NCBI RefSeq assembly: GCF_041365695.1
Contig: NZ_JBGFSJ010000007.1
Location: 134,881-198,880 of the forward strand
Origin: Rhodosalinus sp041365695
GTDB taxonomy: Bacteria; Pseudomonadota; Alphaproteobacteria; Rhodobacterales; Rhodobacteraceae
Direction of reading: 5' to 3'
Length of the DNA: 64,000 nucleotides
Shown: piece after piece, positions 1-8,136 of the stretch
Layout of the letters: every line of letters begins with the position of its first letter
Numbering within the stretch: the first letter of the stretch is position 1
Made by a program: the position numbers and the translations under genes
Notes under the pieces: model-generated
Told to the model about the DNA's origin: nothing
Seen by the model: the letters and a program-made list of their open reading frames with translations, nothing else
Database searches by the model: none

Positions 1-1
1 G

Positions 2-307
2 CGGGACCTGTCGGGCTGGGGATCGTTCCTGGTGATGGGCGTGATCGGCCTGATCGTGGCCATGGTCATCAACATCTTCCTGCAGTCGCCCGCGATGATG
101 TTCGCGATCTCGGCGCTCGGCGTGCTGATCTTCGCCGGCCTGACGGCGTTCCACACGCAGGAGATCAAGAGCACCTACGTCGCGCACGCCGCGCATGGCG
201 ATCAGGACTGGCTGGACAAGGCGGCCTATGACGGGGCGCTCGCGCTCTACATCAGCTTCCTGAACATGTTCCAGTTCCTGCTCATGTTCATGGGCCAGCA
301 GGAATAA
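2..307 (+). CDS. Bax inhibitor-1/YccA family membrane protein, 3' fragment
   Basis: The gene enters from outside the window; only its last 101 codons are present, so its start is not visible. The fragment shows three hydrophobic segments. The last two flank a polar loop holding the LTAFHTQEIK stretch that is typical of the BI-1/YbhL/YccA family. It ends with a short C-terminal tail after a final membrane helix. Family members are multi-spanning inner-membrane proteins linked to calcium leak or to FtsH-dependent membrane quality control; the exact role here is not determined. A strong rho-independent terminator follows 28 bases after the stop. Confidence 0.85.
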   Translation, partial: RDLSGWGSFLVMGVIGLIVAMVINIFLQSPAMMFAISALGVLIFAGLTAFHTQEIKSTYVAHAAHGDQDWLDKAAYDGALALYISFLNMFQFLLMFMGQQE

Positions 308-334
308 GCCCGATCGTTTAACGGAAACGCGCGA

Positions 335-363
335 GGGGCCGGTCATCAGACCGGCCCCTTTTT
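335..363 (+). terminator. Rho-independent terminator after the Bax-inhibitor gene
   Basis: A perfect 10-bp stem (GGGGCCGGTC / GACCGGCCCC) with an ATCA loop is followed directly by five T on the plus strand. It lies between two convergent genes. The reverse strand has no T run after the stem, so it mainly terminates the rightward gene. Confidence 0.9.
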
Positions 364-390
364 CGTGCCGCGAGCGCGGCGGGACCGCCG

Positions 391-1080
391 TCACACCGCC
401 ATGTGGAAGATCCGCCCGACGCCCGCCGTGACCGCCATCGCCAGCCCACCCCAGAGCAGCACGCGGATCACCGCCCGTCCCACTGGCGCACCGCCCGCCA
501 GGGCGCCCGCGGCGCCGAGAAGCGCGAGCGCGACAAGCGTCACCGCGGCCACCATGCCCAGCGCGGCACCGCCCTGAGGCGCGAGGACCGCGGCCCCGAG
601 CGGCAGGCCGGCCCCGATCGCGAAGGCCGCCGCCGACGCCACAGCCGCACGCAACGGTTCGGGCGGCGCCGAATAGCTCAGGCCCAGTTCCTCGCGCGCA
701 TGGGCGTCGAGCGCGTCGTGATCGGTCATCTGCCGCGCGACCTCCACCGCGAGATCCTCCGCCACGCCGCGCGCCTCGAGCCCGCCGGCAAGCTCTTCCA
801 GCTCGTAGTCGGGATCCTGCGCCAGCGCGCGGCGTTCACGCTCGAGATCGGCGGCCTCCGAGTCCGACTGCGCGGCGACCGACACGTATTCGCCCGCCGC
901 CATCGAGAACGCCCCCGCCGTAAGCCCCGCGAGGCCCGTCAACAGAACCGCGGGACGGTCCATGCCGGCCGCGAGCACGCCCACGAGAAGGCTCGCGGTC
1001 GAGACGATGCCGTCATTCGCGCCCAGCACCGCCGCGCGCAACCAGCCGGTCCGGGTGACGTAGTGACCTTCCTTCGGCAT
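391..1080 (-). CDS. VIT1/CCC1 family transporter
   Basis: This 229-residue protein belongs to the VIT1/CCC1 (vacuolar iron transporter) family. The N-terminal signature LGANDGIVSTASLLVGV (about residues 19-35) and a following GLTAGAFSMAAGEYVSV helix are diagnostic. A hydrophilic, acidic central segment (about 70-130) separates the first two helices from three C-terminal ones. Family members move Fe2+ or Mn2+ across membranes; the substrate here is inferred only. The gene stands alone, convergent with the Bax-inhibitor gene. Confidence 0.9.
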   Translation of the reverse strand: MPKEGHYVTRTGWLRAAVLGANDGIVSTASLLVGVLAAGMDRPAVLLTGLAGLTAGAFSMAAGEYVSVAAQSDSEAADLERERRALAQDPDYELEELAGGLEARGVAEDLAVEVARQMTDHDALDAHAREELGLSYSAPPEPLRAAVASAAAFAIGAGLPLGAAVLAPQGGAALGMVAAVTLVALALLGAAGALAGGAPVGRAVIRVLLWGGLAMAVTAGVGRIFHMAV

Positions 1081-1121
1081 CGCTGTCTTTACTGCAACTC
1101 AATCGCGACGGGGCTGATACG

Positions 1122-1148
1122 AAAAGGGCCACGCGCGCGGCGTGGCCC
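1122..1148 (-). terminator. Rho-independent terminator after rpmG
   Basis: Read on the minus strand, an 8-bp stem (GGGCCACG / CGTGGCCC) with a GC-rich loop is followed by TTTTC. It lies about 27 bases beyond the rpmG stop and before the leftward VIT gene, giving rpmG its own transcript end. Confidence 0.8.
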
Positions 1149-1174
1149 CTGGTCTCTTCGGTGGTCGGCTCAGA

Positions 1175-1342
1175 TCACTTGATCTTGCCTTCCTTGTATT
1201 CGACATGCTTGCGCGCCACCGGATCGAATTTCCGGATGGTGAACTTCTCGGTCATGGTGCGGGCGTTCTTCTTCGTGACGTAGAAATGCCCGGTCCCCGC
1301 CGTGGAGTTCAGGCGGATCTTGATGGTCGTCGGCTTCGCCAT
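1175..1342 (-). CDS. rpmG: 50S ribosomal protein L33
   Basis: This 55-residue protein is the large-subunit ribosomal protein L33. It begins MAKPTTIKIRLNSTAGTGHF and contains the KKNARTMTEK and FDPVARKHVEYKEGKIK blocks typical of the alphaproteobacterial form. It lacks the CxxC pairs of zinc-binding L33 versions. The ATG at 1342 was chosen over upstream in-frame starts because the family length is about 55 and a good AGGAG sits 7 bases upstream. It has its own terminator and lies downstream of rnpB on the same strand. Confidence 0.97.
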   Translation of the reverse strand: MAKPTTIKIRLNSTAGTGHFYVTKKNARTMTEKFTIRKFDPVARKHVEYKEGKIK

Positions 1343-1473
1343 GGTCCTACTCCTGCAACGGAGGGCGAGCCCCCGTGGAATTCCTGAAGCCCGCCTTTTA
1401 CCGGCGCGGCCCGTCGTGTCAACCGGAATCCCGGCGCCTGACGACAGCCGGGACATCGGGCCGGAAAACTTGC

Positions 1474-1862
1474 GCGGAGGGCCTGTAAGCCGGATTTTGT
1501 CCAGGGGCGCGAGCGCCCCCTGGATGGCCATTCATCTGGACGCGCGGTTGCCCGCGCGCCTCGAGCTGCCAACCCGGACCTCTGGGCCGAAGCGCGCCCT
1601 GCGGGGGATCGCCCCGCGCGAGGTCCCTATTCGGCATTGCTCCCGGTGGGGCTTGCCATGCGGCCGCCGTTGCCGGAGGCCCGGTGGGCTCTTACCCCAC
1701 CGTTTCACCCTCACCCGCGTCGGACGCGGGCAGTCTGTTCTCTGTGGCGCTATCCGTCGGGTTGCCCCGCCCGGGCGTTACCCGGCACCGTCGCTTCCTG
1801 GAGTCCGGACTTTCCTCGACCCCGAGGGGCCGCGGCCATCCGGCCCTCCGCGCCACGTGGAA
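1474..1862 (-). ncRNA. rnpB: RNase P RNA, bacterial type A
   Basis: Read on the minus strand, the segment holds the conserved blocks of RNase P RNA in order. These are GAGGAAAGTCCGGACTCC (P4 5' strand region), ACAGAGAACAGACTGCC, GGTGAGGGTGAAACGGTGG, GTAAGAGCCCACCGG and the AGATGAATGGCCATCC block. The 3' end ACAAAATCCGGCTTACAGGC closes P4. No long protein with family similarity lies in this stretch. The RNA is the catalytic subunit of RNase P, which trims tRNA 5' ends. The ends are estimated from the terminal helix and may be off by about 10 bases. Confidence 0.96.
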
Positions 1863-1884
1863 ATAGGCACGCGCGCGCCGCCGG

Positions 1885-2601
1885 TCAATCCCCACCCAGG
1901 CAGGGCCAGCCCGCGGCGAGCCCCGCCATCATCGCGCGGTCGGCTGCGCCGACGGGTCCGCGCCCCCAGGGCCGGAACCGCAGACGAAAGGCATCGCACA
2001 CAAGCGTTTCCGCGTCCTCGGTCGTGCCGGCCCAGCGGTAGCCCGCGCGCCGGGCGTCGGCCAGGAAATCGCCGGGCGCGGCCGGCGCCGGCCAGACGGC
2101 GAGCCCCCCGCGCGCCAGCCGCCGCCAGTCGAATCTCGGGCCCGGATCGATCTTCCGCCCCAGCGCGATGTCGGAGTGGCCCAACACGCGCTCGGGCGGG
2201 ATCGCCCAGCGCGCCATCACCCCCGCGAGAAGATGCTCCAACGCCGTCATCTGGGCCGCGGCGAAGGGATGATCGCCCCGGTTGGCAAGCTCGATCCCGA
2301 TGGAGCGCGAGTTCACGTCATCCACGTCGCCCCAGGCCCCCGCGCCCGCATGCCACGCCCGCGCCTCCTCGGCCACGAGTTGCCAGACCGCGCCGTCCGC
2401 CCCGAGAAGATAATGCGCCGAAACCTCCGGCCCCGGCTCGCAAAGCCGCTCGAGCGCGGCCGCGGCACCCTCCATCGCCGTGTAGTGCAGGATCACCATG
2501 TCGGGCCGCGCGCCATCGCGGCGCGGCCCGAAATTGGGCGACGGATGCCAGCGCGGCGCGCTCAGTCGCGCACGGCCGCCCGGAACGGCGCGGGAGTCCA
2601 T
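1885..2601 (-). CDS. N-acetylmuramoyl-L-alanine amidase (Amidase_2 family)
   Basis: This 238-residue enzyme is an AmiD/AmpD-like zinc amidase that cuts the bond between N-acetylmuramic acid and the stem peptide. Visible features are the N-terminal HPSPNFGPR block, VILHYTAM (about residues 36-43, first zinc His), SAHYLLGADGAVWQLV, the NSRSIGIELAN block, and LGHSDIALGRKIDPGPRF near residue 150 with the second zinc His and the conserved KxDPG. No clear signal peptide is present. The start at 2601 overlaps the upstream lipoprotein gene by 40 bases; a later start would remove the conserved N-terminal block. The pair is probably co-transcribed. Confidence 0.9.
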   Translation of the reverse strand: MDSRAVPGGRARLSAPRWHPSPNFGPRRDGARPDMVILHYTAMEGAAAALERLCEPGPEVSAHYLLGADGAVWQLVAEEARAWHAGAGAWGDVDDVNSRSIGIELANRGDHPFAAAQMTALEHLLAGVMARWAIPPERVLGHSDIALGRKIDPGPRFDWRRLARGGLAVWPAPAAPGDFLADARRAGYRWAGTTEDAETLVCDAFRLRFRPWGRGPVGAADRAMMAGLAAGWPCLGGD

Positions 2602-3269
2602 GCGCAGGCATAGCCGTCACCGTCGGGATCGAGCCCGCGCGGATCGCGCTCGGGCCCGCCCCGGGCGAGGAAGTCCGCCTGCGCCCTGTCGGAAGAGGCG
2701 TACTCGGCGCAGTTACGCCGGAACCGGGCCTCGGCATTGATCCCGGCCCTGCTCCAGACGCGCGTGCCCACGGGATGGGTGGTTTGCAGCGCGAAGGCCA
2801 CGACATTGGGCTCACGCGCGCCCGGTCTTTCCGGCAGCGCCTCGGGCTGGATGACCTGATACTGGGCCTGCGCACGGGCAAGCCGCTCCGCGTCGCTCTC
2901 GATGCCGCGGCGTTCCGAGACGGCCTCGAAGTCGTTCTCGTCCGATAGCCCCGGATTGTTCACGACGACCGGCGGCGGGTTCGACGGAGACGCCTGCATC
3001 GGATCCTCGCGCGCGCTGCGCGGCGGTGCCGCGGCGGCCTCCCCGGATGCGCCGGGCTCGGCCAGCGCGGCCCTTGCGGCGTCGAGCGGGCTTTCGGCGG
3101 CGGCCGGCGGACGCACCGTGACGGGCGCCTCCAGCGCCGCGTCGCGCGCTGCGCGCCGCGCCTCGTAGACATCGTAATCGTCGAAACCCGGTCCGCTGTC
3201 GGGCACCGCCGGGGAACACGCCGCAAGGGCCGAAAGCCCCAGCGCGACTGCAAACGCACGCACCATCAT
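2562..3269 (-). CDS. Putative lipoprotein with excalibur-type calcium motif
   Basis: This 235-residue protein begins with a lipoprotein signal (LGLSALAAC, lipobox Cys18), followed by a long Ala/Pro/Glu-rich, probably disordered segment to about residue 120. The C-terminal domain has conserved cysteines and ends with LDPDGDGYACAW (about 212-224). This matches the DxDxDGxxC pattern of excalibur calcium-binding domains found in extracellular proteins. It overlaps the downstream amidase gene, which suggests a shared role at the cell envelope. No enzymatic function can be assigned. Confidence 0.75.
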   Translation of the reverse strand: MMVRAFAVALGLSALAACSPAVPDSGPGFDDYDVYEARRAARDAALEAPVTVRPPAAAESPLDAARAALAEPGASGEAAAAPPRSAREDPMQASPSNPPPVVVNNPGLSDENDFEAVSERRGIESDAERLARAQAQYQVIQPEALPERPGAREPNVVAFALQTTHPVGTRVWSRAGINAEARFRRNCAEYASSDRAQADFLARGGPERDPRGLDPDGDGYACAWTPAPFRAAVRD

Positions 3270-3299
3270 CAGCCCTGCCTCATCTCGCCGGCGTCGACG

Positions 3300-4784
3300 C
3301 TACCACCATTTCGACGGCTTCGCCACAAACCCCGCGGCCCGCTCCAGCGCGAAGGCCGCGTTCAGAAGCTCGCCTTCCTCCCAGGGCCGCCCGATGAGCT
3401 GAAGCCCGAGCGGCAACCCCTTGGAATCGAGGCCCGCGGGCACCGAGATGCCCGGAAGCCCGGCCAGGTTCACCGTGACCGTGAAGACGTCGTTGAGATA
3501 CATCTGCACCGGATCCGCCTCGGCCATCTCGCCGATGCCGAAGGCGGCAGACGGGGTGGCCGGCGTCAGGATCGCGTCCACGCCCGCGTCGAAGACCTGC
3601 TCGAAGTCGCGCTTGATGAGCGTGCGCACCTTGCGCGCGCGGTTGTAATAGGCGTCGTAGAAGCCCGCCGAAAGGACATAGGTGCCCACCATCACCCGGC
3701 GCTTCACCTCGGCGCCGAAGCCCTCGGCGCGGGTCTTCTCGTACATGTCGACGATGCCGTCGCCCTGAGCGAGCCTGGCGCGGTAGCCGTAGCGCACACC
3801 GTCGTAGCGCGCGAGATTCGACGACGCCTCGGCGGGGGCGATGACGTAGTAGGCGGGCAGCGCGTATTTCGTGTGCGGCAGCGTGATGTCGCGCACCTCC
3901 GCGCCCGCGTCGCGCAGCATCTCCGCGCCGCGGGCCCAGAGCGCCTCGATTTCCTCCGGCATCCCCTCCATGCGGTATTCACGCGGGATGCCGATCACCT
4001 TGCCCTTCACGTCGCCCGTGAGCATCGCCTCGAAATCGGGCACCGCGCGCTCGGCCGAGGTGGAATCCTTCGGATCGTGCCCCGCCATGGCCTGCAGCAT
4101 GATCGCCGCGTCGCGCACCGTCTTGGTCATCGGCCCGGCCTGGTCAAGCGAGGAGGCGAAGGCCACGATCCCCCAGCGCGAGCAGCGCCCGTAGGTGGGC
4201 TTGAGGCCCACGATCCCGGTGAACGCCGCAGGCTGGCGGATCGAGCCGCCGGTATCGGTGCCGGTGGCCGCGAGGCAGAGATCGGCCGCCACCGCCGCCG
4301 CGGACCCGCCCGAAGAGCCGCCAGGGGTGAGCTCGCGCTCGTCCACCTTCCAGGGGTTCACCGCGGGCCCGTAGACCGAGGTCTCGTTGGAGCTGCCCAT
4401 GGCGAACTCGTCCATGTTGAGCTTGCCCAGCATCACCGCGCCGGCCTCGCGCAGCCGCGCCGTCACGGTGCTCTCGTATTCCGGGCGAAATCCGTCGAGG
4501 ATCCGGCTCGCCGCCTGGCTGGCCACGCCCTCGGTGCAGAAGAGATCCTTGATGCCGACGGGCACGCCGCACATCGCTGGCGCCTCGCCGGCGGCAAGGC
4601 GCGCATCCGCGGCGCGCGCCCGCTCGAGCGCGATCTCCGGCGTCATGTGCGCCACCGCGCCCAGCGCACCCGCCCCCTCCATCGCCGAAAGACACGCCTC
4701 GGCGAGCGCGACGCTCGTGACCTCGCCCGCCCGCAGCTTGTCGCGGGCCTCCGCTATCGTCAGCGCGTTGAGATCCGTCATCAT
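3300..4784 (-). CDS. gatA: Asp-tRNA(Asn)/Glu-tRNA(Gln) amidotransferase subunit A
   Basis: GatA is the amidase subunit of GatCAB. It hydrolyses glutamine to supply ammonia for transamidation of Glu-tRNA(Gln) and Asp-tRNA(Asn). The 494-residue protein carries the amidase-signature triad: Lys79 in GVPVGIKDLF, the cis-Ser in GGSSGGSAAAVAA (about 157) and the nucleophilic Ser in GTDTGGSIRQP (about 181). An ATGATG start overlaps the gatC stop (ATGA), so either of two adjacent ATGs may be used. gatB is not in the window, as often in alphaproteobacteria. Confidence 0.97.
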   Translation of the reverse strand: MMTDLNALTIAEARDKLRAGEVTSVALAEACLSAMEGAGALGAVAHMTPEIALERARAADARLAAGEAPAMCGVPVGIKDLFCTEGVASQAASRILDGFRPEYESTVTARLREAGAVMLGKLNMDEFAMGSSNETSVYGPAVNPWKVDERELTPGGSSGGSAAAVAADLCLAATGTDTGGSIRQPAAFTGIVGLKPTYGRCSRWGIVAFASSLDQAGPMTKTVRDAAIMLQAMAGHDPKDSTSAERAVPDFEAMLTGDVKGKVIGIPREYRMEGMPEEIEALWARGAEMLRDAGAEVRDITLPHTKYALPAYYVIAPAEASSNLARYDGVRYGYRARLAQGDGIVDMYEKTRAEGFGAEVKRRVMVGTYVLSAGFYDAYYNRARKVRTLIKRDFEQVFDAGVDAILTPATPSAAFGIGEMAEADPVQMYLNDVFTVTVNLAGLPGISVPAGLDSKGLPLGLQLIGRPWEEGELLNAAFALERAAGFVAKPSKWW

Positions 4785-5068
4785 TCCACCACCTTGGGCA
4801 CGGCGAAGAACCCTTCGCGCGCGTCGGGCGCGTTGGCGAGGACCTTCTCGGACATGCCGCCGTCGGTCACCGCGTCCTCGCGACGCCTCAGCCGCATGGG
4901 CGTGACGCTCACCATTGGCTCCACGCCCTCCACATCGACCTCGCCCAGCTCCTCGATGAAGCGCAGGATCCGGTTGAACTCGTCCGCGAGCGCCGGCAGA
5001 TCCTCCTCCTCGACGCGGATGCGGGCCAGATGCGCCACATGGGCGGCGGTGCGGGTGTCGATGGACAT
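4781..5068 (-). CDS. gatC: Asp/Glu-tRNA amidotransferase subunit C
   Basis: This 95-residue protein is the small structural subunit of GatCAB that wraps around GatA. It begins MSIDTRTAAHVAHLARI and contains LADEFNRILRFIEELGEVDVEGVEP and the C-terminal REGFFAVPKVVE, all typical of the family. The usual family length (about 95) decides the ATG at 5068. The stop overlaps the gatA start, so translation is coupled. Confidence 0.97.
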   Translation of the reverse strand: MSIDTRTAAHVAHLARIRVEEEDLPALADEFNRILRFIEELGEVDVEGVEPMVSVTPMRLRRREDAVTDGGMSEKVLANAPDAREGFFAVPKVVE

Positions 5069-5100
5069 CGTCGGCGCTCCCTTTCGGACTGCCCCGCCGT

Positions 5101-5763
5101 TTAGCGCGGGGCCCGGTGGCCCGCAAGCATGTGCCGGCGATAGACCTCGATCATCCACCCCAGCATGACCGCGTTCAGGACATGCCACATGAAATGCGTG
5201 CCCACGGGCACCGCCGGGCAGAGCGCCATGTCGGCCGTGCGGAAGCCGAGCGACAGCACCAGCACCCCCGCGCCGAGCGTCAGCCCGCGCGCCGTCTCCG
5301 GCGCGCGGCGCCGCAGCGCCCAGGCATAGGCCAGGATCAGCACCGGCACCGGCGCGTAGCCCGCCGAGGAGCCGAGCCCTGGAACCATCTGGAAGAGCGG
5401 TACGGTGGCGGCGGCATAGGGAAAGAAGGCCGCCACCCCGAGACCCGACCAGAGCCGCGACAGCCCCCAGTAATGCCGATTCGCCGCGTAGATGTAGATC
5501 AGGATGAAGAGCAGGATAGGAACGACGTCGGCAAGCGCCGACCAGGCCTGCGCGTGGGTGTGGAAAAGATAGCTCCCGACCCCGATCGCCGCGAGCACCC
5601 AGACCAGCGCCATGGCGAGCGGCAGGCCCTCCCCGCGAACACGCCGCCACATCACGAAGGCCGCGACCAGGAACGCCGCGTTGGTGACCGCGTTCACCGG
5701 CTCGGCCCAGTAGCCCGCGTCGAGCCGCTCGCAGTAGGCGTCGATCTGCCGTGTCCAGTCCAT
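5101..5763 (-). CDS. Ceramidase-family membrane protein
   Basis: This 220-residue membrane protein belongs to the alkaline ceramidase/PAQR-like hydrolase superfamily (ceramidase domain). It starts MDWTRQIDAYCERLDAGYW and has about seven hydrophobic segments. Putative metal ligands are visible: SYLFHTHAQAWSALADVVPI in the middle and HFMWHVLNAVML near the C-terminus. The EPVNAVTNAAFLVAA block near residue 22 is conserved in bacterial members. The true substrate of bacterial members is generally not known. The ATG at 5763 was preferred over an upstream in-frame start because it begins at the conserved block. Confidence 0.85.
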   Translation of the reverse strand: MDWTRQIDAYCERLDAGYWAEPVNAVTNAAFLVAAFVMWRRVRGEGLPLAMALVWVLAAIGVGSYLFHTHAQAWSALADVVPILLFILIYIYAANRHYWGLSRLWSGLGVAAFFPYAAATVPLFQMVPGLGSSAGYAPVPVLILAYAWALRRRAPETARGLTLGAGVLVLSLGFRTADMALCPAVPVGTHFMWHVLNAVMLGWMIEVYRRHMLAGHRAPR

Positions 5764-5832
5764 GCCCGTCCCTCCGCCGCCGTCACCGTGGCAAGCTAAG
5801 CGCGGCGCCTCCCGCGTCCAACCGCGCACACC

Positions 5833-5901
5833 CCCTTCTTCTTGGAAGAAATACTCCGGGGGAGGCCGCGCCCCCGGGGCGCGGGCGGGGGCAGCGCCCC
5901 C
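5833..5901. repeat. GC-rich intergenic hairpin element, probably a dispersed Rhodobacterales repeat
   Basis: Between the divergent ceramidase and metallo-hydrolase genes, the minus strand reads GGGGGCGCTGCCCCC, a GC-rich spacer, then CCCCCGGAGTATTTCTTCC. The element has one perfect hairpin and a second short inverted repeat (TTCTTGGAAGAA). From memory, GGAGTATTT-type elements next to G5-N-C5 hairpins recur in intergenic regions of Rhodobacterales genomes. Only this copy was noticed here, so its repeat status is recalled rather than shown. Confidence 0.4.
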
Positions 5902-6015
5902 AAGGCCCGCATGGCCGCGCGCGCCACGCGCGTGCTCCGCCCTGACACGCGGCGCTTTCCCTCGCCGCCCGCGATGCTAGGCTCGCTAAACACATTCAAC
6001 GCGCGGAGGAGACCG

Positions 6016-6711
6016 ATGAAACTCACCTGGCTCGGCCATTCAGGCTTTCGCATCGAGATCGGGGACCAGATCCTGCTCGTCGACCCGTGGCTGTCCGGCA
6101 ACCCGATGTTCCCCGAGGACCGGCGCGACGAGGCGATCGCCGGCGCGACGCATGTGCTCGTCACCCACGGGCATTTCGACCACGTCAACGACGCGCCCGG
6201 CGTGGCCCGGGAACTTGGCATCCCGCTGGTGACGATCTTCGATCTCGCGAGCTGGCTGGAGAAACGCGACAAGATCGAGACCGTGGGCTTCAACAAGGGC
6301 GGGACCGTGATGCTGGGCGACGTCGCGGTCACGATGGTGCAGGCCACGCATTCCTCCTCGCTCGCCGACGACGAGGGCCGGCCGGTCTACACCGGCACCG
6401 AGGCGGGCTTCATGATCTCCCATGGCGGGCGCACGATCTACGTCTCGGGCGACACAGACGTGATGGCCGACATGAAGGTCTTCCAGGATCTGCACGCGCC
6501 CGAGATCGGCATCCTCTGCGCCGGCGGGCACTTCACCATGGACATGGCGCGCGCGGCCTATGCGGCGAGAACCTTCTTCGATTTCAAGACGGTCATCCCC
6601 TGCCACTACAAGACGTTTCCGATCCTCGAACAATCGGCCCAGGCGCTCGTGGATGCTCTACCCGGCGTCGACGTCATCGAGCCCGAGGTGCTCGCGCCGA
6701 TCGAGTTGTGA
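6016..6711 (+). CDS. Metal-dependent hydrolase, UPF0173 / metallo-beta-lactamase fold
   Basis: This 231-residue protein has the metallo-beta-lactamase fold of the UPF0173/UlaG-like group. It begins MKLTWLGHSGFRIEIG and shows the zinc motif THGHFDH (about residues 56-62). HSSS follows at about 115, SGDTDVMADM at about 150 supplies the bridging Asp, and IPCHYKTFP at about 200 supplies the last His. The substrate of this family is not established. A GGAGG lies upstream of the ATG. Its stop overlaps the next gene, so the two are translated together. Confidence 0.92.
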   Translation: MKLTWLGHSGFRIEIGDQILLVDPWLSGNPMFPEDRRDEAIAGATHVLVTHGHFDHVNDAPGVARELGIPLVTIFDLASWLEKRDKIETVGFNKGGTVMLGDVAVTMVQATHSSSLADDEGRPVYTGTEAGFMISHGGRTIYVSGDTDVMADMKVFQDLHAPEIGILCAGGHFTMDMARAAYAARTFFDFKTVIPCHYKTFPILEQSAQALVDALPGVDVIEPEVLAPIEL

Positions 6712-7298
6712 TCCTTTGGCGCGCCGCCGCGACGGCCGCGCTGCTGGCGGCCTGCTCCACCGCCGCAGGGTCGGACGCGCGGGGCTGCCCGCCGCTCGCG
6801 CTGGCGGTGGCACGAACCGAGCCTCCGCCCTCGCAATACGCGGCCTTCTGCGGGCACCACCCGGACGCCTGTCGCCTCGGCGGCGCGGCACGGCTCGAGT
6901 GGACGCCCGAGACCCGTGCCGCGCTGGCGCGGGTCAATCGTGAGGTCAACGCGCAGGTCCGCCTTCTCGCAGATCAGGAGTGCCTCGGCCTCGAGGATCT
7001 CTGGGACTTCCCCCGGGAAGGCGTGGGCGACTGCGAGGATTTCGCGCTCGAGAAGCGCCGCCGCCTCGTGGCCCTGGGATTGCCCGGCGCGTCGCTCACC
7101 ATGGCGATCGTCCACCACAGGGAACGGTTCTTCGCGCATGCCGTGCTGCTTGCGGAAACGACACACGGCACCTGGGTGCTCGACAACCTTGCGCCGCAGC
7201 TGACCTGCTGGAACGCATCGCCCTATCGCTACGAACGGCGCGAGCGGCCAGACGGGCTGTGGGACCGCTTCACCCGGCATCAGACCGCCGTCAGATGA
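6708..7298 (+). CDS. Bacterial transglutaminase-like cysteine peptidase (BTLCP/DUF920)
   Basis: This 196-residue protein belongs to the bacterial transglutaminase-like cysteine proteinase family (peptidase C93). The N-terminus is a lipoprotein-like signal (AALLAACSTAAG, lipobox Cys at about 16). The catalytic Cys sits in GVGDCEDFALEKRR (about 105), the His in RFFAHAVLLAE and the Asp in WVLDNLAP. Characterised relatives (LapG) are periplasmic and cleave adhesins, but this protein is short and no LapD partner lies nearby. The start is taken as GTG at 6708, overlapping the previous stop by three bases; no in-frame ATG precedes the signal peptide. Confidence 0.85.
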   Translation: MILWRAAATAALLAACSTAAGSDARGCPPLALAVARTEPPPSQYAAFCGHHPDACRLGGAARLEWTPETRAALARVNREVNAQVRLLADQECLGLEDLWDFPREGVGDCEDFALEKRRRLVALGLPGASLTMAIVHHRERFFAHAVLLAETTHGTWVLDNLAPQLTCWNASPYRYERRERPDGLWDRFTRHQTAVR

Positions 7299-8034
7299 AC
7301 GCGGCCCGCTCCCTTTCGGGTTCGCCGGCCACCGCGAGCGCCTCCTCGATGGTAAAGGTCTTCGCGAAGAGCGCCCGGCTGACCAGCGCGCCGTGAACGT
7401 CGGGGACGTATTTCAGCCGCGACAGGTCGTCGAGCGTGTGCACCATGCCCGAGCCGATCACCGGGGCACGGGCGAGCCCGGCGAGTTCGGTGACAAGCGA
7501 GAGCGGCTCCTCCACGTCGCCCGCGTCGGCGCCGATGTCGGTGACGAGGAACGCGGCCAGCGGATCGTCCTCGAACCGGGCGATGAAGTCCCGGGGGCGG
7601 AAGGAACTCGGCTGGCGCCACCCGTCCGAGGTCACGAAGCCCTCGAACACGTCGACGGCGAGCACCACCGCATCGGGATGGTATTTCGCCGCCTGCTTCA
7701 CCAGGTCGGGCCGGGCGACGGCGAGGGTGCCCACCACGACACGGCCCGCGCCACGATCCATCCACTGCGACACGGCTTCGACGGAGCGGATGCCGCCGCC
7801 CACCTGCACCGGGATCCGGGCGGCACGAATGATCCGCTCGATCAGTTCGGCGTTGTCGCCCACGCCCGCCACGGCGTCGAAATCCGTGACATGGATCCAC
7901 TCTGCCCCGGCGGCGGCGAAGGCGCGCGCCTTCTCGACCGGGTCGACGTGCCAGACATGCGGCTCGTCGAGGCGGCCGCGGCGCAGGCTCACGCAGCGGC
8001 CATTCTGCAACTCGATGGCGGGATAAAGCCTCAT
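7291..8034 (-). CDS. Divergent HisA-like (beta-alpha)8 barrel protein
   Basis: This 247-residue protein aligns end to end with HisA, the histidine-pathway phosphoribosyl isomerase, through MRLYPAIELQNG, VQVGGGIRS, GRVVVGT and LAVDVFEG. Key differences from canonical HisA are visible. The first catalytic Asp (PAxDL) is Glu8, the DGTxxGPN loop is altered to GADAGDVEE, and the second phosphate-binding SGG is GSGM. The second catalytic Asp is retained (about 128). No other his gene is nearby. A paralogue with altered chemistry or a different substrate is likely. It meets the transglutaminase-like gene tail to tail with an 8-base overlap. Confidence 0.8.
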   Translation of the reverse strand: MRLYPAIELQNGRCVSLRRGRLDEPHVWHVDPVEKARAFAAAGAEWIHVTDFDAVAGVGDNAELIERIIRAARIPVQVGGGIRSVEAVSQWMDRGAGRVVVGTLAVARPDLVKQAAKYHPDAVVLAVDVFEGFVTSDGWRQPSSFRPRDFIARFEDDPLAAFLVTDIGADAGDVEEPLSLVTELAGLARAPVIGSGMVHTLDDLSRLKYVPDVHGALVSRALFAKTFTIEEALAVAGEPERERAAFI

Positions 8035-8136
8035 GGACGATTCTCCGAAAGCGGCGATGCTCCGGGATGATGCCAGACACGGGCGCCCGGCGCAGGGACG
8101 AATGCGGCGCGGGACGGGCGGAAAGCGAAGCCGCGC

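Noticed and set aside
403..1182. Long plus-strand open frame opposite the VIT gene
   Set aside because: Arg/His-rich composition typical of an antisense shadow in high-GC DNA; the VIT family protein on the minus strand explains the region.
1302..2948. 548-codon plus-strand frame across rnpB and the amidase
   Set aside because: It runs through the conserved RNase P RNA and antisense to recognised genes; the translation is Arg/Pro-rich without family features.
7291..8034. Calling this gene the biosynthetic hisA
   Set aside because: The first catalytic Asp is Glu, phosphate-binding loops are altered and no his genes are linked, so the plain hisA name is not supported.
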